Shown here in pieces: positions 35,102-44,360 of a stretch of DNA of 64,000 nucleotides. Below the pieces are notes generated by a model that saw nothing but the letters and a program-made list of their open reading frames with translations, searched no databases and was not told the DNA's origin. This DNA comes from JBFWWP01 sp050246115 (lineage in GTDB: Bacteria > Planctomycetota > UBA8108 > UBA1146 > JAJFFE01), in NCBI GenBank assembly GCA_050246115.1, contig JBFWWP010000002.1, positions 186,001 to 250,000 on the forward strand, written 5' to 3'. Position 1 is the first letter of the stretch; every line of letters begins with the position of its first letter. A program made the position numbers and the translations under genes.

Positions 35102-36672
35102 CGTGGTCCCTCGGCGGGCGACCGCGGCTACCCCGACTCCCCTTCGTGGGGAACCTCGGGCTACCCATCGCGGAAAAGGAGATCCGGGCGCTCCTGCGGC
35201 TGCGCCGCTACTTCTGGCTCCAGTTCATCTACCTGGCGGTGATCGCCGTGGGCATGGGGCTGATCGCTCACGCCGAGAGTGCGGGCGGGGCCCCACCAGA
35301 GGTCGTCGGAAGAGTGCTCTTCGAGACCTTCTTCGTCGTTCAGACCGTGCTCATCTATGTGATCTTTCCCGCTCTCGCGGCCACATCGATCTCCGGGGAG
35401 CGGGTGGAGAAGTCGTTCGACTTGCTCCTGATCAGCGATCTCCGACCAGCGGAGATCATCTGGGGCAAGTTCCTAGGGGTGCTCGGCTGCTGTTGTTTTT
35501 TTCTCCTCGTCAGCGTGCCGCTCCTCGCGACCTGCCTGCTCTTCGGAGGGGTCGCCTTCGCGCACGTCGTGGAACATTACGCGTTGTTACTCGTCCAATG
35601 TGCGGCCATTGCGATCTTCGGAGTATGGATCTCGTCCGCGGCGCGTGGCAACGTCTGGGCCGTGATCGTTGCGTACTGTGTGAGCCTCGGGGTCGGCGCG
35701 CTCGTCGTCTCGGCGCTCGGCGCCTTCTTTCAGTTTCGGAACCGCGACTTGTCGGTGCTCGAGTTCGTTCGGAGTGGGGCGGGGATAGCGGCTCAGTGGC
35801 CGTGGCTGAGCACCGCGGCGGCCGCGTTCGTGCTGTTCTTCTCGTTGTGTTTGGTGCTGGCGCTTCGACCTCTTTGCGGACCCGAGGCCAACCGGTCGAC
35901 GCCGCTGCGGCTGTGGGTGCTCGCGCTCGGACTCGTGAGCATGGCGCTGGTTCACGAGTTCGATGGCCTGCTCTCCGCGGTCGCCGGGGCTGCAACGACA
36001 AGAGATGTCGAGGACTGGTACCAAGGGCTGACGACCATTTCGGTTCTCGTGCTCTTCGTTCTCGGGACCATTCTGGCCGGAGAACGCTTGGAAGTCCCGC
36101 GGAGCGTCGCGGCCTCAGTGCGTCGACGCCCTTGGTTGGGCCCGTTGGGTTGGTGGTTGTTGCCGGGGGGGCTTCGCGGCGTCGCGTTCGCTGCGCTCCT
36201 CCTCGTCCTCACGTGGATCGGCTTGGAGACGCTCCTGGCGGGATCCGGAAGTGGGGCACCCATGGGGTCCGGGCTGGCGCCGGTTCCGGCGGACCTCCTG
36301 AGTGCCACCTGGCGGCTGTTGTTCGTCGCTTTGGCGGCATACTTCGCCTTGGCTTTTTTGCTCGCGACTTGCGGGGTCCTTGGCTCCACGAACTGGTGGA
36401 TCGTCACCGGTGTGGCGGTGAGTCTCAACGTGCATCCGCTCGTTTGGTTCACTACCCCTGGAGCTTCGGGAGGGTTCCGCTCGAACCCCATGACGGTCAT
36501 CGGCAACGTCGCCCACCTGTGGACACGCCCCAGGACGCTCCCCGAGGGTTGGGACTCCTGCGTTCTCGGTCACGCCATCGGGGCGCTAGCGCTCTTCGTC
36601 GCCGCCCTCGTCGTGATGCGCTGGCGGCGGCGGCCGATGTTCGGCTATGCGAGTCCGGTCGGCCATGCGTAG
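35098..36672 (+). CDS. ABC-2 type permease
   Basis: A 524-residue membrane protein with about ten to twelve hydrophobic segments, starting ATG 35098 within the end of the ATPase gene. After a short cytoplasmic N-terminus (EIRALLRLRRYFWLQF) comes the first helix; SGERVEKSFDLLLISDLRP is the typical cytoplasmic loop that couples to the ATPase in ABC-2 exporters (E-x-T/S...LLLxxPL/DL). It has no catalytic motifs of its own. With the ATPase it should form an exporter, substrate unknown. Confidence 0.85.
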   Translation: MTWSLGGRPRLPRLPFVGNLGLPIAEKEIRALLRLRRYFWLQFIYLAVIAVGMGLIAHAESAGGAPPEVVGRVLFETFFVVQTVLIYVIFPALAATSISGERVEKSFDLLLISDLRPAEIIWGKFLGVLGCCCFFLLVSVPLLATCLLFGGVAFAHVVEHYALLLVQCAAIAIFGVWISSAARGNVWAVIVAYCVSLGVGALVVSALGAFFQFRNRDLSVLEFVRSGAGIAAQWPWLSTAAAAFVLFFSLCLVLALRPLCGPEANRSTPLRLWVLALGLVSMALVHEFDGLLSAVAGAATTRDVEDWYQGLTTISVLVLFVLGTILAGERLEVPRSVAASVRRRPWLGPLGWWLLPGGLRGVAFAALLLVLTWIGLETLLAGSGSGAPMGSGLAPVPADLLSATWRLLFVALAAYFALAFLLATCGVLGSTNWWIVTGVAVSLNVHPLVWFTTPGASGGFRSNPMTVIGNVAHLWTRPRTLPEGWDSCVLGHAIGALALFVAALVVMRWRRRPMFGYASPVGHA

Positions 36673-38200
36673 CCGTCACGCTCCCGAGGGCTTGGTGCGC
36701 GGGCCGGCGCGGCGCTCACCCGGGTTGGGAACCCTGGTGCTCGTTAGCCTGCTCGCTTGCGGTTGTGCTTGGATACGAATCGTTCCCGTTACTCCCGAGG
36801 ATCGTGCGCGGCGAGAGCTCGTCCAAGCGCGCTTCTGGGAGTCGCAGGGAAGCACGTCCGAAGCTATGGCAGCCTACCTGCGGGTGCTCGCTGAATCGCC
36901 AGAGAACTCCGAGGCTTGGGAAGCTCGCTTGCGGCTCGACCCTGCTGACGTTCGTCTCTTGCCGGAGTTGGTCGCGTGGCAGCGGCGCGACCCGGAAGAC
37001 CCACTTCCGCACTTTCTCGAAGGACGCCTCAGCTCCGGGGGAGGCGCTCGCACGGCGTTCACGCGTGCCTGGATGCTGGCCCCGTTGGCGACCTCGCCGC
37101 TCCTCGACGCGCGGCGACTGGGACCGCGGAGCTGGATCGACGTCAGCCTCCACGCGGAGCTGTTGCTCGAACTCGAGCCCCGGACAACCGCCTTGGATCG
37201 AGCTTGTGCTTGGGTACTGATCGGGCTTCGGCGTGCCCCGGAGGCGGCGAGCCGGTTGCGCGATCCGGGAGCGCAGGCCATGGCACGGGTCGGGCTCGCT
37301 CTCCAAGAAGGCGCGAGCGACGAAGCACGGACTGCCGCCGTCGCGACCCTGCCCGAGGACGAGTTTCCCACGGCTCTGCTCCGCATCGCCGCCGCGCACG
37401 CGGGCAGCGAGTGGGGTGTCGCCGCCACACTCCTTCGTGAGTCCCGGCGTCGCTGGGGGGACCGCCCGGAGTTCGACGTGCTCGAAGCGCGGAGCGCGGC
37501 CGCCACGGGCAGCAGAGAACGTGCGGTCGCCCTGCTCGAGGGCGCCTTGGTGCGGCTCACCTCGCCGGCGTTGCGCTGCGACGGCACGCTACTCCTCCAT
37601 CGACTGTTGCCACCGGCCGCAGCGGCCGCGTCGGAGTGGCTGCGGTCCGCGGTTGAATGGGCCCCGTCGATCACCGATCTCGATGGTCTGGTGGCAGCGA
37701 TGCTCGATCGCGGCGACCTCACGGGTGCGCGTGCCGCGCTACTCGGCAAGTCAGCTCGTGAGCCCACCGCCGCGTTGGTGGAGTTGTGGCGGGCGCAAGC
37801 GGAGTGGCTCACGCAGTGGGCACACGAAGAGCGCGATTTCGTGCGTCGCTGGTGGCAGTTCTTCTTGCGGTCGCAGCCGGCTGGCGAGCGCCAAGCGCGT
37901 CTTGCACAAGCCGACTCCCGAGAGCGCGACACCGTGCTTGGACTCATGCTGACGTGTCCCGACCCTGCCGTTCGGGTGCAGGCGCTCGGGGTACTCCGGG
38001 AGGACTCGCTGTTCGCACTCGACCGGGTTCCACCTGGGGTCCGGCAGGACGCGGACGCGCGGGTTCGGGCGGCCTGGGTCGTGCTCGCGGCCAGTCGCCG
38101 GGGGGCCTTGGCCCGAGCTGCGGTGATCGCGGCGCGCGACGACCCGGATGCTTACGTACGCGAGGTTGCGCGCCAGCTCCCCCTGCCCGAAGATGACTGA
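36665..38200 (+). CDS. Lipoprotein with helical repeats, function unknown
   Basis: A 511-residue protein. The N-terminus has a hydrophobic stretch ending in a lipobox (LVSLLACGC), so it should be anchored in a membrane on the outside. The rest is Ala/Arg/Leu-rich helix-turn-helix repeats of TPR or HEAT type (AMAAYLRVLAESPENSEAW is TPR-like). The start is ATG 36665 (an in-frame ATG 18 bases earlier is also possible); either overlaps the permease end, so it belongs to the same operon. Four genes from 32157 to 38200 thus form one unit: membrane accessory protein, ATPase, permease, lipoprotein. Confidence 0.75.
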   Translation: MRSRHAPEGLVRGPARRSPGLGTLVLVSLLACGCAWIRIVPVTPEDRARRELVQARFWESQGSTSEAMAAYLRVLAESPENSEAWEARLRLDPADVRLLPELVAWQRRDPEDPLPHFLEGRLSSGGGARTAFTRAWMLAPLATSPLLDARRLGPRSWIDVSLHAELLLELEPRTTALDRACAWVLIGLRRAPEAASRLRDPGAQAMARVGLALQEGASDEARTAAVATLPEDEFPTALLRIAAAHAGSEWGVAATLLRESRRRWGDRPEFDVLEARSAAATGSRERAVALLEGALVRLTSPALRCDGTLLLHRLLPPAAAAASEWLRSAVEWAPSITDLDGLVAAMLDRGDLTGARAALLGKSAREPTAALVELWRAQAEWLTQWAHEERDFVRRWWQFFLRSQPAGERQARLAQADSRERDTVLGLMLTCPDPAVRVQALGVLREDSLFALDRVPPGVRQDADARVRAAWVVLAASRRGALARAAVIAARDDPDAYVREVARQLPLPEDD

Positions 38201-38265
38201 GGTTCGAGGGCGAGCTACGCAGGGGAGTGAAGTAGATAGAGTCTTGCTCGCGGAAGGGAATCACG

Positions 38266-39195
38266 ATGACCGCTCGAGCTTACGCGGGAGTCCTCGGCTT
38301 CGTCCTGTTGCTCGCTGCCGCGCCGCCGGTGTTGGCAGACACCGTTTGGCGCAAGAACGGATCGAAGATCGTTGGCAAGATCGTTGCCGAGGAGCCGACG
38401 CGCATCCAGATTCTGTTCCGCGCCGGGACCCAGGAAGCCAAGGTCTGGATCGCGCGCAGCGACATAGCATTGATCGAACACGGGAAGACCCCCGAGGAGG
38501 AGTACGAAGAGCGCTTGGCGGCCCTCGACCCCGCCGATATCGATGGGCACAAGAGCTTGATTGCTTGGGCCACCACGCAGCAACTCGTGACGCAGGTGCA
38601 GGCGCTGACCGCGCGACTCCCGGGCATCGAGTTGTTGGCGCGGAAGGCGAAGCATCCGACGCGTTGGTGTCGCACCTGCGATGCCGTTGGTGAGGTCTCG
38701 TGCGCGGACTGTGGCGGCAGCGGCGAGGTTCGGAAGCCGTGCGAGCGCTGCGACAGTACGGGCAAGATCTCGTGTCAGGTGTGCGGGCACCGCGATGGCG
38801 GCGGCTTCCTACGCTGCAAGCGTTGTTCGGGTGCTGGCGAGTACGAGCGCTTCGACCCCGCCAAGGGGCGCAAGGTGAAGACCAAGTGCCAGGACTGCGC
38901 TGGCAAGGGCACCCACAAGTGCCCAGAGTGCGATGGGAAACAATCCCAGGCATGCGATGTGTGCCAGGGCAAGAAGGGTGCTCCCGAAGTTTGCCCGACC
39001 TGCAAGGGCACACCGAAGAGTCCGTGCACGGTTTGCCGTGGGACCGGTCTGCAGCCTGTTGCGCTCACGCCCGAGGAACTCGCCCGAGAGCAGGCGAACG
39101 CCGCAGCCCCGGGGACGGGAGGCGCGGCACCTGGCGCCGTTCCCCGGCCGGAGTCCCGACCGGCGGAGACCCCAACCACTCGACCCGGAACGTAG
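38266..39195 (+). CDS. Secreted KNG-module protein with DnaJ-like Cys-rich repeats
   Basis: A 309-residue exported protein. A clean signal peptide (LGFVLLLAAAPPVLA) is followed by the KNG beta module (DTVWRKNGSKIVGKIV) and the RLAALDPADIDGHKSL helix shared with the protein at 11200. From about residue 130 to 250 come at least eight CxxC pairs, several as CxxCxGxG-like repeats (CADCGGSG, CERCDSTG, CKRCSGAG, CQDCAGKG, CPECDGK, CPTCKGT, CTVCRGTG), the pattern of the DnaJ zinc-finger domain. There is no J domain. A Pro/Ala tail ends it. A zinc-binding, envelope-located chaperone-like role is a guess. Confidence 0.8.
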   Translation: MTARAYAGVLGFVLLLAAAPPVLADTVWRKNGSKIVGKIVAEEPTRIQILFRAGTQEAKVWIARSDIALIEHGKTPEEEYEERLAALDPADIDGHKSLIAWATTQQLVTQVQALTARLPGIELLARKAKHPTRWCRTCDAVGEVSCADCGGSGEVRKPCERCDSTGKISCQVCGHRDGGGFLRCKRCSGAGEYERFDPAKGRKVKTKCQDCAGKGTHKCPECDGKQSQACDVCQGKKGAPEVCPTCKGTPKSPCTVCRGTGLQPVALTPEELAREQANAAAPGTGGAAPGAVPRPESRPAETPTTRPGT

Positions 39196-39327
39196 TCGCG
39201 CGCCGGGATCGTTCGCCCGCGGAACGTGCGGGATGATCGTAGTTGCGGAACCCACCACTTACGCTTGGAACTGCGCGCAGGGGTGCCCCGCGTCCGAGTC
39301 ATTCGACGGGCCTGCGCAAAACGCAGA

Positions 39328-39360
39328 GTGACTCGAGGATCGATTCGATCCCCGAGTCAC
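39328..39360 (-). terminator. Long hairpin between convergent genes
   Basis: Two 15-bp arms (39328-39342 and 39346-39360) match at 14 of 15 positions around the 3-nt loop ATT. On the minus strand the stem is followed by TCTGCGTTTT, so it best serves the pilin gene. Confidence 0.75.
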
Positions 39361-39396
39361 GTGGGTGGGCTGTCGTTCCTTCGACGACTCGTTGGC

Positions 39397-39837
39397 CTAT
39401 TGCACGGGGTTCGACGTAGCGTCTGCGAGGGCTCCTTCCTCGAAACGAATGACTCCGCTGGTGTCAATGTAGAAGTGGCGGTCTCCCGAGGTGCCGGGTT
39501 CGGCAGGGATCGCGGTGATCGACCAACCGGCTCGGTCCGGCACGTCATCGTCGCTGAAGACGTAACCACTGCGGGCGGCGTCGAAGGTCGTGTCCAAGTA
39601 CCCAGACGCCGTCAAGTCCGAGACCGTGCCGAATCGGCCGACCCGTGCGTGGTACATTTCTTGGGCGCTGTTGATCGTGCGTAGCGCCGAGATCGCCGAT
39701 GCCTCGTTCCCACCCTTGCGGGCGTTGAGCATGGTCGGGAGCATCAGCGCGGCCAAGATCCCCATGATGAGAATCACGACCATGAGTTCGACGAGGCTGA
39801 ATCCCTCGGAGCGGCGGTCTCGACTGCTGGTGTTCAT
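39397..39837 (-). CDS. Type II secretion pseudopilin / type IV pilin-like protein
   Basis: A 146-residue pilin-like protein. ATG 39837 has AAAGGAGG about 8 nt upstream; the frame continues upstream without support. The prepilin peptidase site and helix read EGFSLVELMVVILIMGILA, with Gly before the methylated Phe and Glu at +5. The rest has the pseudopilin pattern AISALRTINSAQEMYHAR, typical of GspG/H-like major pseudopilins of planctomycetes, and a beta domain. It lies alone, downstream of the carboxylase operon, about 210 bp away. No secretion ATPase or prepilin peptidase is in the window. Confidence 0.88.
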   Translation of the reverse strand: MNTSSRDRRSEGFSLVELMVVILIMGILAALMLPTMLNARKGGNEASAISALRTINSAQEMYHARVGRFGTVSDLTASGYLDTTFDAARSGYVFSDDDVPDRAGWSITAIPAEPGTSGDRHFYIDTSGVIRFEEGALADATSNPVQ

Positions 39838-40049
39838 GGCTCGTGCCTCCTTTGCGGCTGGGAAGCAGAGATGCGAGGACCGGGCCCAGCGAATCGGCAA
39901 ATGGCAAGTGGCCTCGGACGCAGAACTTGCGGATAGGCGCAAGGGGCGAGGGGCGGGCGAGCACCGGAACTTGTCGCCACTTCGTGTCACCCTGGACGCG
40001 AAATGACGATGTTCTCGCGACGCGCTGGTGTCCGGGAGTCACGGGAGGG

Positions 40050-40595
40050 TCAAGACCCGGCGGCGACGGCCTCCGCGCTCACGATCAAGAGCAACGGGTC
40101 GTTGACGGCGACCGTTTGGTCGACCTTGACGTGGATGCGTTCGACGCGCCCCGCAATGGGCGCGCGGACTTCGTTCTCCATTTTCATGGCTTCGAGAATG
40201 AGCAGGGGCTGGCCGCTCTGGACGGTCTCCCCCGCGTTCACGAGCACCTTCCGAATGATGCCAGGCATGGGACTCACCAGTTCCTCGCGGTCTCGTTTCA
40301 CGACGGCGTCGCCGAGGAGTTCTTGCAGCAGGTCGAACTCGTCTTTGACATCGACCTCGTGATAGTACTGGTCGAGCAAGAAGCGAAGGGGTTGGCCCGG
40401 CCGGTTCCCCGGGAGGACAGCCACGGTGTGGGTCTGATCCCCCAGCGTCATGCGAAAGACGTTGCCCGTGTCGAGCATCTCGACCCGCACCGCATGCCGC
40501 TGTGCTCGACCTCGGATCTCCCAGTCCCGACCCGCGGGGTTGCGCCGGACCTGATACTCTTCGTTCCAGTCGCCGCGAGTGAGTCGGTAGCGCAT
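40050..40595 (-). CDS. Biotin carboxyl carrier subunit of acyl-CoA carboxylase
   Basis: A 181-residue protein carrying biotin for the carboxylase complex. ATG 40595 has GAGGAA upstream. The first 100 residues are a beta-rich linker or docking domain; the last 75 are a biotinyl domain with EAMKMENEVRAP, where the Lys of MKM is the biotinylation site, and SPMPGIIRKV upstream. The separate carrier fits the three-subunit acetyl-/propionyl-CoA carboxylase type. It follows the carboxylase gene 37 bp on. Confidence 0.9.
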   Translation of the reverse strand: MRYRLTRGDWNEEYQVRRNPAGRDWEIRGRAQRHAVRVEMLDTGNVFRMTLGDQTHTVAVLPGNRPGQPLRFLLDQYYHEVDVKDEFDLLQELLGDAVVKRDREELVSPMPGIIRKVLVNAGETVQSGQPLLILEAMKMENEVRAPIAGRVERIHVKVDQTVAVNDPLLLIVSAEAVAAGS

Positions 40596-40632
40596 GTTCG
40601 TTCCTCGGTGGTTGGAAGACTTGATCGTCCCG

Positions 40633-42162
40633 TCAGAAGCGCCGGACGCTCTCGTTGCGCGCGGTTTGCTTCCAAGACTCTCGAGGGTCGGTGCTCGTCG
40701 GGCCGGACGACGTCGCCGTGGCGCGCTTCCCGGTGAGGAGACCCCGCGCCAGAATTGCGGCGAGTTGGACCGTGACTTCGGGCGCGGCTCCAGCCGCGAC
40801 TTCGCGACGCAGGTAGTCCTCGAGCGAACTCGTCGAGAACCGGGCCGATCGGAAGTCGTCCCAACGACAGATGTCGAGGCCGAGCGGAAGTGTCGTGTGA
40901 ATGCCGCCGATCCGAACGCGTTGGAGGAGCGCCTCCAGGCGGCGGAGCGCCACTTCACGCGTGCCGCCCCAGGCGATGGCCTTTGCCAGTAGCGGGTCGT
41001 AGTACGGAGTCACCTCGGTGCCTCGCCGCAGCGCCGCGTCGATGCGCGTGAATGGGGCATGCGGTAGACGAAGGGAGCCGATGCGGCCGGTCGACGGCGA
41101 GAACCCGCGATACGGATCTTCAGCGTAGATGCGAAACTCAATGGCGTGGCCGCGCCGCACGGGCTCTTCCGGCAGCGAGACGTCGAGCCCTTCGGCGATC
41201 CGTAGTTGCTCGGCGACCAGGTCGAGGCCAGTGACCATCTCGGTCACCGGGTGTTCGACCTGCAGGCGAGTGTTCATCTCCAAGAAGTAGAACTCCCGCC
41301 GTGCATCGTCGTACAGGAACTCCATCGTGCCGGCGCCGCGGTAACGAAGGGCGCGGACTCCGGCCAGCGCGGCCTCCCGGATGCGGCCTCGCACCGTCTC
41401 GTCGACGACCGGCGAGGGCGTCTCCTCGACCAGCTTCTGGTGCTTGCGTTGCAGGGAGCACTCGCGTTCACCGAGGAATAGGGCGCCCCCGAGCCCATCG
41501 CCGAGGATTTGCGCCTCGACGTGGCGGGCGGGGTGGACGTAACGTTCCAGGTAGACCCGCGCGTCTCCAAAAGCCGATCGAGCCTCGGACGTGGCGCGTT
41601 CGAAGGCCGAGTCCAACTCCTCGGCGCGGTCGATGCGACGGATGCCCTTGCCGCCGCCGCCGCCCGCAGCCTTGACCAACAGCGGAAACCCAACCCCCTC
41701 GGCGACCGAGCGCAGTTCGGACAGGCTCGAAACCGCCGCCTCGGACCCGGGGATCACCGGCACACCCGCGCGCCGCATGAACTCGCGAGCGTTGACCTTG
41801 TCTCCCATCGCCGCGATCTGGTCCGGAGTCGGACCGACGAAGCGCAGCCCAGCGGCTTCGACCGCTCGCGCGAAGGCGGCGTTCTCGGATAGGAACCCGT
41901 ACCCCGGGTGAACCGAGTCCGCTCCCGTCTGGACCGCAGCCGCAAGGATGGCGTCGACATTCAGGTACGACTCCGAGACCGGCGCTGGGCCAAGCCGCAC
42001 CGACTCGTCGGCAGCGTAGCGATGGACCGAGTCGGCATCGGCGTCGGAGTAGACCGCGACGGATCGGATCCCGAACTCGCGGCACGTTTGAAACACCCGG
42101 TTCGCGATCTCGCCGCGATTGGCGACGAGCACTTTGCGGATGAGGCTGGGTTTCCAGTTCAC
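40633..42162 (-). CDS. Biotin carboxylase subunit of acyl-CoA carboxylase
   Basis: A 509-residue ATP-grasp enzyme that carboxylates biotin with bicarbonate and ATP. GTG 42162 overlaps the carboxyltransferase stop (GTGA). Landmarks: RKVLVANRGEIANRVFQTCRE at the N-terminus, DSVHPGYGFLSENAAFA, the ATP-binding loop KAAGGGGGKGIR, HVEAQILGDG, ECSLQRKHQKLVEE and FLEMNTRLQVEHPVTEMV, with MNTRLQVEH containing the active-site residues. Length is that of AccC/PccA-type carboxylase without fused carrier. The C-terminal tail reads as an Ala/Arg-rich extension. Confidence 0.94.
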   Translation of the reverse strand: MNWKPSLIRKVLVANRGEIANRVFQTCREFGIRSVAVYSDADADSVHRYAADESVRLGPAPVSESYLNVDAILAAAVQTGADSVHPGYGFLSENAAFARAVEAAGLRFVGPTPDQIAAMGDKVNAREFMRRAGVPVIPGSEAAVSSLSELRSVAEGVGFPLLVKAAGGGGGKGIRRIDRAEELDSAFERATSEARSAFGDARVYLERYVHPARHVEAQILGDGLGGALFLGERECSLQRKHQKLVEETPSPVVDETVRGRIREAALAGVRALRYRGAGTMEFLYDDARREFYFLEMNTRLQVEHPVTEMVTGLDLVAEQLRIAEGLDVSLPEEPVRRGHAIEFRIYAEDPYRGFSPSTGRIGSLRLPHAPFTRIDAALRRGTEVTPYYDPLLAKAIAWGGTREVALRRLEALLQRVRIGGIHTTLPLGLDICRWDDFRSARFSTSSLEDYLRREVAAGAAPEVTVQLAAILARGLLTGKRATATSSGPTSTDPRESWKQTARNESVRRF

Positions 42163-43718
42163 AGAGGGATGTTTCCGTGCTTCTTGGGTGGGTTGCGATC
42201 TCGCTTCCCCGCGAGGAGCTGGAGGCCGCCGATCAAGCGGCGCCGCGTCTCGGGCTCTTCGATGATATCGTCCACGTAGCCGCGCTCCGCGGCAATGAAA
42301 GGGTTGGCGAACAAGTCCTGGTACTCGTCGGAACGCGTCGCCAGCATCGCTGCTGGATCTGCCGCCGCCAGGATCTCCTTGCGGAACACGATCTCGGCCG
42401 CACCCTTCGCGCCCATCACCGCGATCTCGGCAGACGGCCAGGCGAGGTTCAGGTCGCCACGAATGTGCTTCGACGACATCACGTCGTACGCGCCGCCGTA
42501 GGCTTTGCGCGTGATGACGGTGAGTTTGGGAACCGTGGCTTCGCAGTACGCATACAAGAGTTTCGCCCCGTGCTTGATGATGCCGTTCCACTCTTGAGTG
42601 GTACCCGGCAGAAATCCGGGAACGTCGACGAACGAGACGATGGGTAAGTTGAAGCAGTCGAGGAAGCGGATGAAGCGCGCCGCCTTCACGCTGGAATCGA
42701 TGTCGAGGCAACCGGCGAGGACCGCGGGTTGGTTCGCCACGACGCCGACCGCATGTCCCCCGAGGCGCGCGAAACCGATCAAGATGTTCTGGGCGAAGCC
42801 GGGCTGGACTTCGAAGAACGAATCCCCGTCCACGACGCGACGGATCACGTCGCGCATGTCGTACGGCTTCTCTGGGTTGTCAGGGACGATGTCGCGGAGC
42901 TCCACATCGCCGCGGTCGCTGGGGTCGTCGGTTGGGATGAAGGGTGGTGGCTCGAGATTGTTGGACGGCAGGTAAGACATCAGTTGGCGGATCGACTCCA
43001 AGCACGCTCGGTCGTTGGGGGCCGAGAAGTGGGCCACGCCGCTCCTCGTGTGATGGGTATGCGCTCCGCCTAGCTGCTCCGAGGTGACCTCTTCGTGGGT
43101 CACGGTCTTCACGACGCTGGGACCGGTGACGAACATGTAGCTCGTGTTCTCGACCATGAAGATGAAGTCCGTGATCGCGGGCGAATAGACGGCACCCCCG
43201 GCGCACGGCCCCATGATCGCCGAGATCTGCGGAACCACGCCCGAGGCGAGCGTGTTGCGCAAGAAGATGTCGGCGTAGCCGCCGAGGCTCGCGACGCCCT
43301 CCTGGATGCGAGCCCCGCCGGAGTCATTGAGCCCGATGATCGGGCAACCACTGCGGACGGCGAGGTCCATGACCTTGCAGATCTTTGCAGCATTGGTCGC
43401 CGACAGGCTGCCGCCCTCGACCGTGAAGTCCTGGCTGAAGACGAACACCTTGCTGCCATTGAGCTCGCCCCACCCAGTGACGACACCGTCGCCGGGCACC
43501 CGCCGTTCTTCCATGCCGAAGTCTCGGCAGCGGTGCAGCACGAACGCATCGAGTTCCTGGAAGGTCCCTTCGTCCAAGAGCCAGTGAATGCGCTCTCTCG
43601 CGGTGAGCTTGCCCTGAGCGTGCTGACGCTCGACCCGCTCGGCGCCGCCTCCTTGCAGCGCGGCTTCGCGGAGTTGGCGGGTGCGCTCGCGGATACTCTC
43701 CTTGGAATGTTTCGGCAT
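42159..43718 (-). CDS. Acyl-CoA carboxylase carboxyltransferase (propionyl-CoA carboxylase beta type)
   Basis: A 519-residue carboxyltransferase that moves CO2 from biotin to acyl-CoA. ATG 43718 has GGTGGAGATC just before it. It is the PccB/AccD5 family: RERIHWLLDEGTFQEL, FSQDFTVEGGSLS, GLNDSGGARIQEGV, the oxyanion strings AIMGPCAGGAVYSPA and, in the second half, VDVPGFLPGTTQEW and RKAYGGAYDVMSSKH. The adjacent methylmalonyl-CoA epimerase points to propionyl-CoA as the substrate, making methylmalonyl-CoA. The last gene product ends PPKKHGNIPL, which is the usual end of the family. Confidence 0.94.
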   Translation of the reverse strand: MPKHSKESIRERTRQLREAALQGGGAERVERQHAQGKLTARERIHWLLDEGTFQELDAFVLHRCRDFGMEERRVPGDGVVTGWGELNGSKVFVFSQDFTVEGGSLSATNAAKICKVMDLAVRSGCPIIGLNDSGGARIQEGVASLGGYADIFLRNTLASGVVPQISAIMGPCAGGAVYSPAITDFIFMVENTSYMFVTGPSVVKTVTHEEVTSEQLGGAHTHHTRSGVAHFSAPNDRACLESIRQLMSYLPSNNLEPPPFIPTDDPSDRGDVELRDIVPDNPEKPYDMRDVIRRVVDGDSFFEVQPGFAQNILIGFARLGGHAVGVVANQPAVLAGCLDIDSSVKAARFIRFLDCFNLPIVSFVDVPGFLPGTTQEWNGIIKHGAKLLYAYCEATVPKLTVITRKAYGGAYDVMSSKHIRGDLNLAWPSAEIAVMGAKGAAEIVFRKEILAAADPAAMLATRSDEYQDLFANPFIAAERGYVDDIIEEPETRRRLIGGLQLLAGKRDRNPPKKHGNIPL

Positions 43719-43773
43719 GATCTCCACCCGGGTTCGGTTCGACGAGTTTGCGCGTCCGACGTGCTGCCAGGTT

Positions 43774-44181
43774 CTACTGGATCGCCGGTGGATACTCCAC
43801 CAGCTCGACCAACACCCCACCGGTGGCGCGAGGGTGGATGAAGGCGATTCGGGTCCCGCGGCTTCCCGGCACCGAATGTTCGTGGATCAGGGCCAGCCCG
43901 CGACCGCGCAGATCCGCAAGGACTCGTTCGACGTCGTTCACCCGGTAGGCGACGTGGTGAACTCCTCGTCGGCCGGCGGCCAGGAACTTGGCAATCGGCG
44001 AGTCGTCGGAAAGGGGTTCCAGCAGCTCGGTCGCAACGTCCCCGGTGTCGAGGAAGGCCACCCGCACCTGCTGCTCCGCGACTTCCTCGATGGTGTCGAG
44101 TCGGGCACCGAGGGTACGCCAAACGGCAAGCGCATCCTCCAGATTGGTTACCGCGACGCCGAGGTGATCGAGTTCAAACAT
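43774..44181 (-). CDS. mce: Methylmalonyl-CoA epimerase
   Basis: A 135-residue vicinal-oxygen-chelate enzyme that interconverts (S)- and (R)-methylmalonyl-CoA. ATG 44181 follows AGGAAG. The two beta-alpha-beta halves are visible: LDHLGVAVTNLEDALAVW with metal-ligand His6, ATELLEPLSDDSPIAKFL, then GVHHVAYRVNDVERVLADL with the second metal His, and RIAFIHPRATGGVLVELVE with the final Glu ligand. It starts the operon epimerase-carboxyltransferase-biotin carboxylase-carrier; the mutase is not in the window. Confidence 0.93.
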   Translation of the reverse strand: MFELDHLGVAVTNLEDALAVWRTLGARLDTIEEVAEQQVRVAFLDTGDVATELLEPLSDDSPIAKFLAAGRRGVHHVAYRVNDVERVLADLRGRGLALIHEHSVPGSRGTRIAFIHPRATGGVLVELVEYPPAIQ

Positions 44182-44191
44182 GGGCTGACTT

Positions 44192-44236
44192 CCTGAGTGA
44201 GTCGGGCCTGAGTGAATCGGGCCTGAGTGAATCGGA
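44192..44236. repeat. Three tandem 15-bp units
   Basis: cctgagtgaatcggg-type units begin at 44192, 44207 and 44222 with one change each. They lie just upstream of the epimerase ATG, where its promoter is expected. Confidence 0.75.
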
Positions 44237-44360
44237 GTCTGTCCGGTCCGGCGACCGCTCGCGCGACCGAAAGCGCCGGCGGCTGCCGAGTCCGCGCGTA
44301 GCACCACGTCGCTGCGCGGGTGTCCTCGGTGAACCCCGCCTACGCAGGGCTTCGCAGAGT

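Noticed and set aside
35103..37220. A 705-codon plus-strand frame over the ABC permease
   Set aside because: Out of frame with the permease; Arg/Pro-rich shadow, while the overlapping frame has clear membrane helices.
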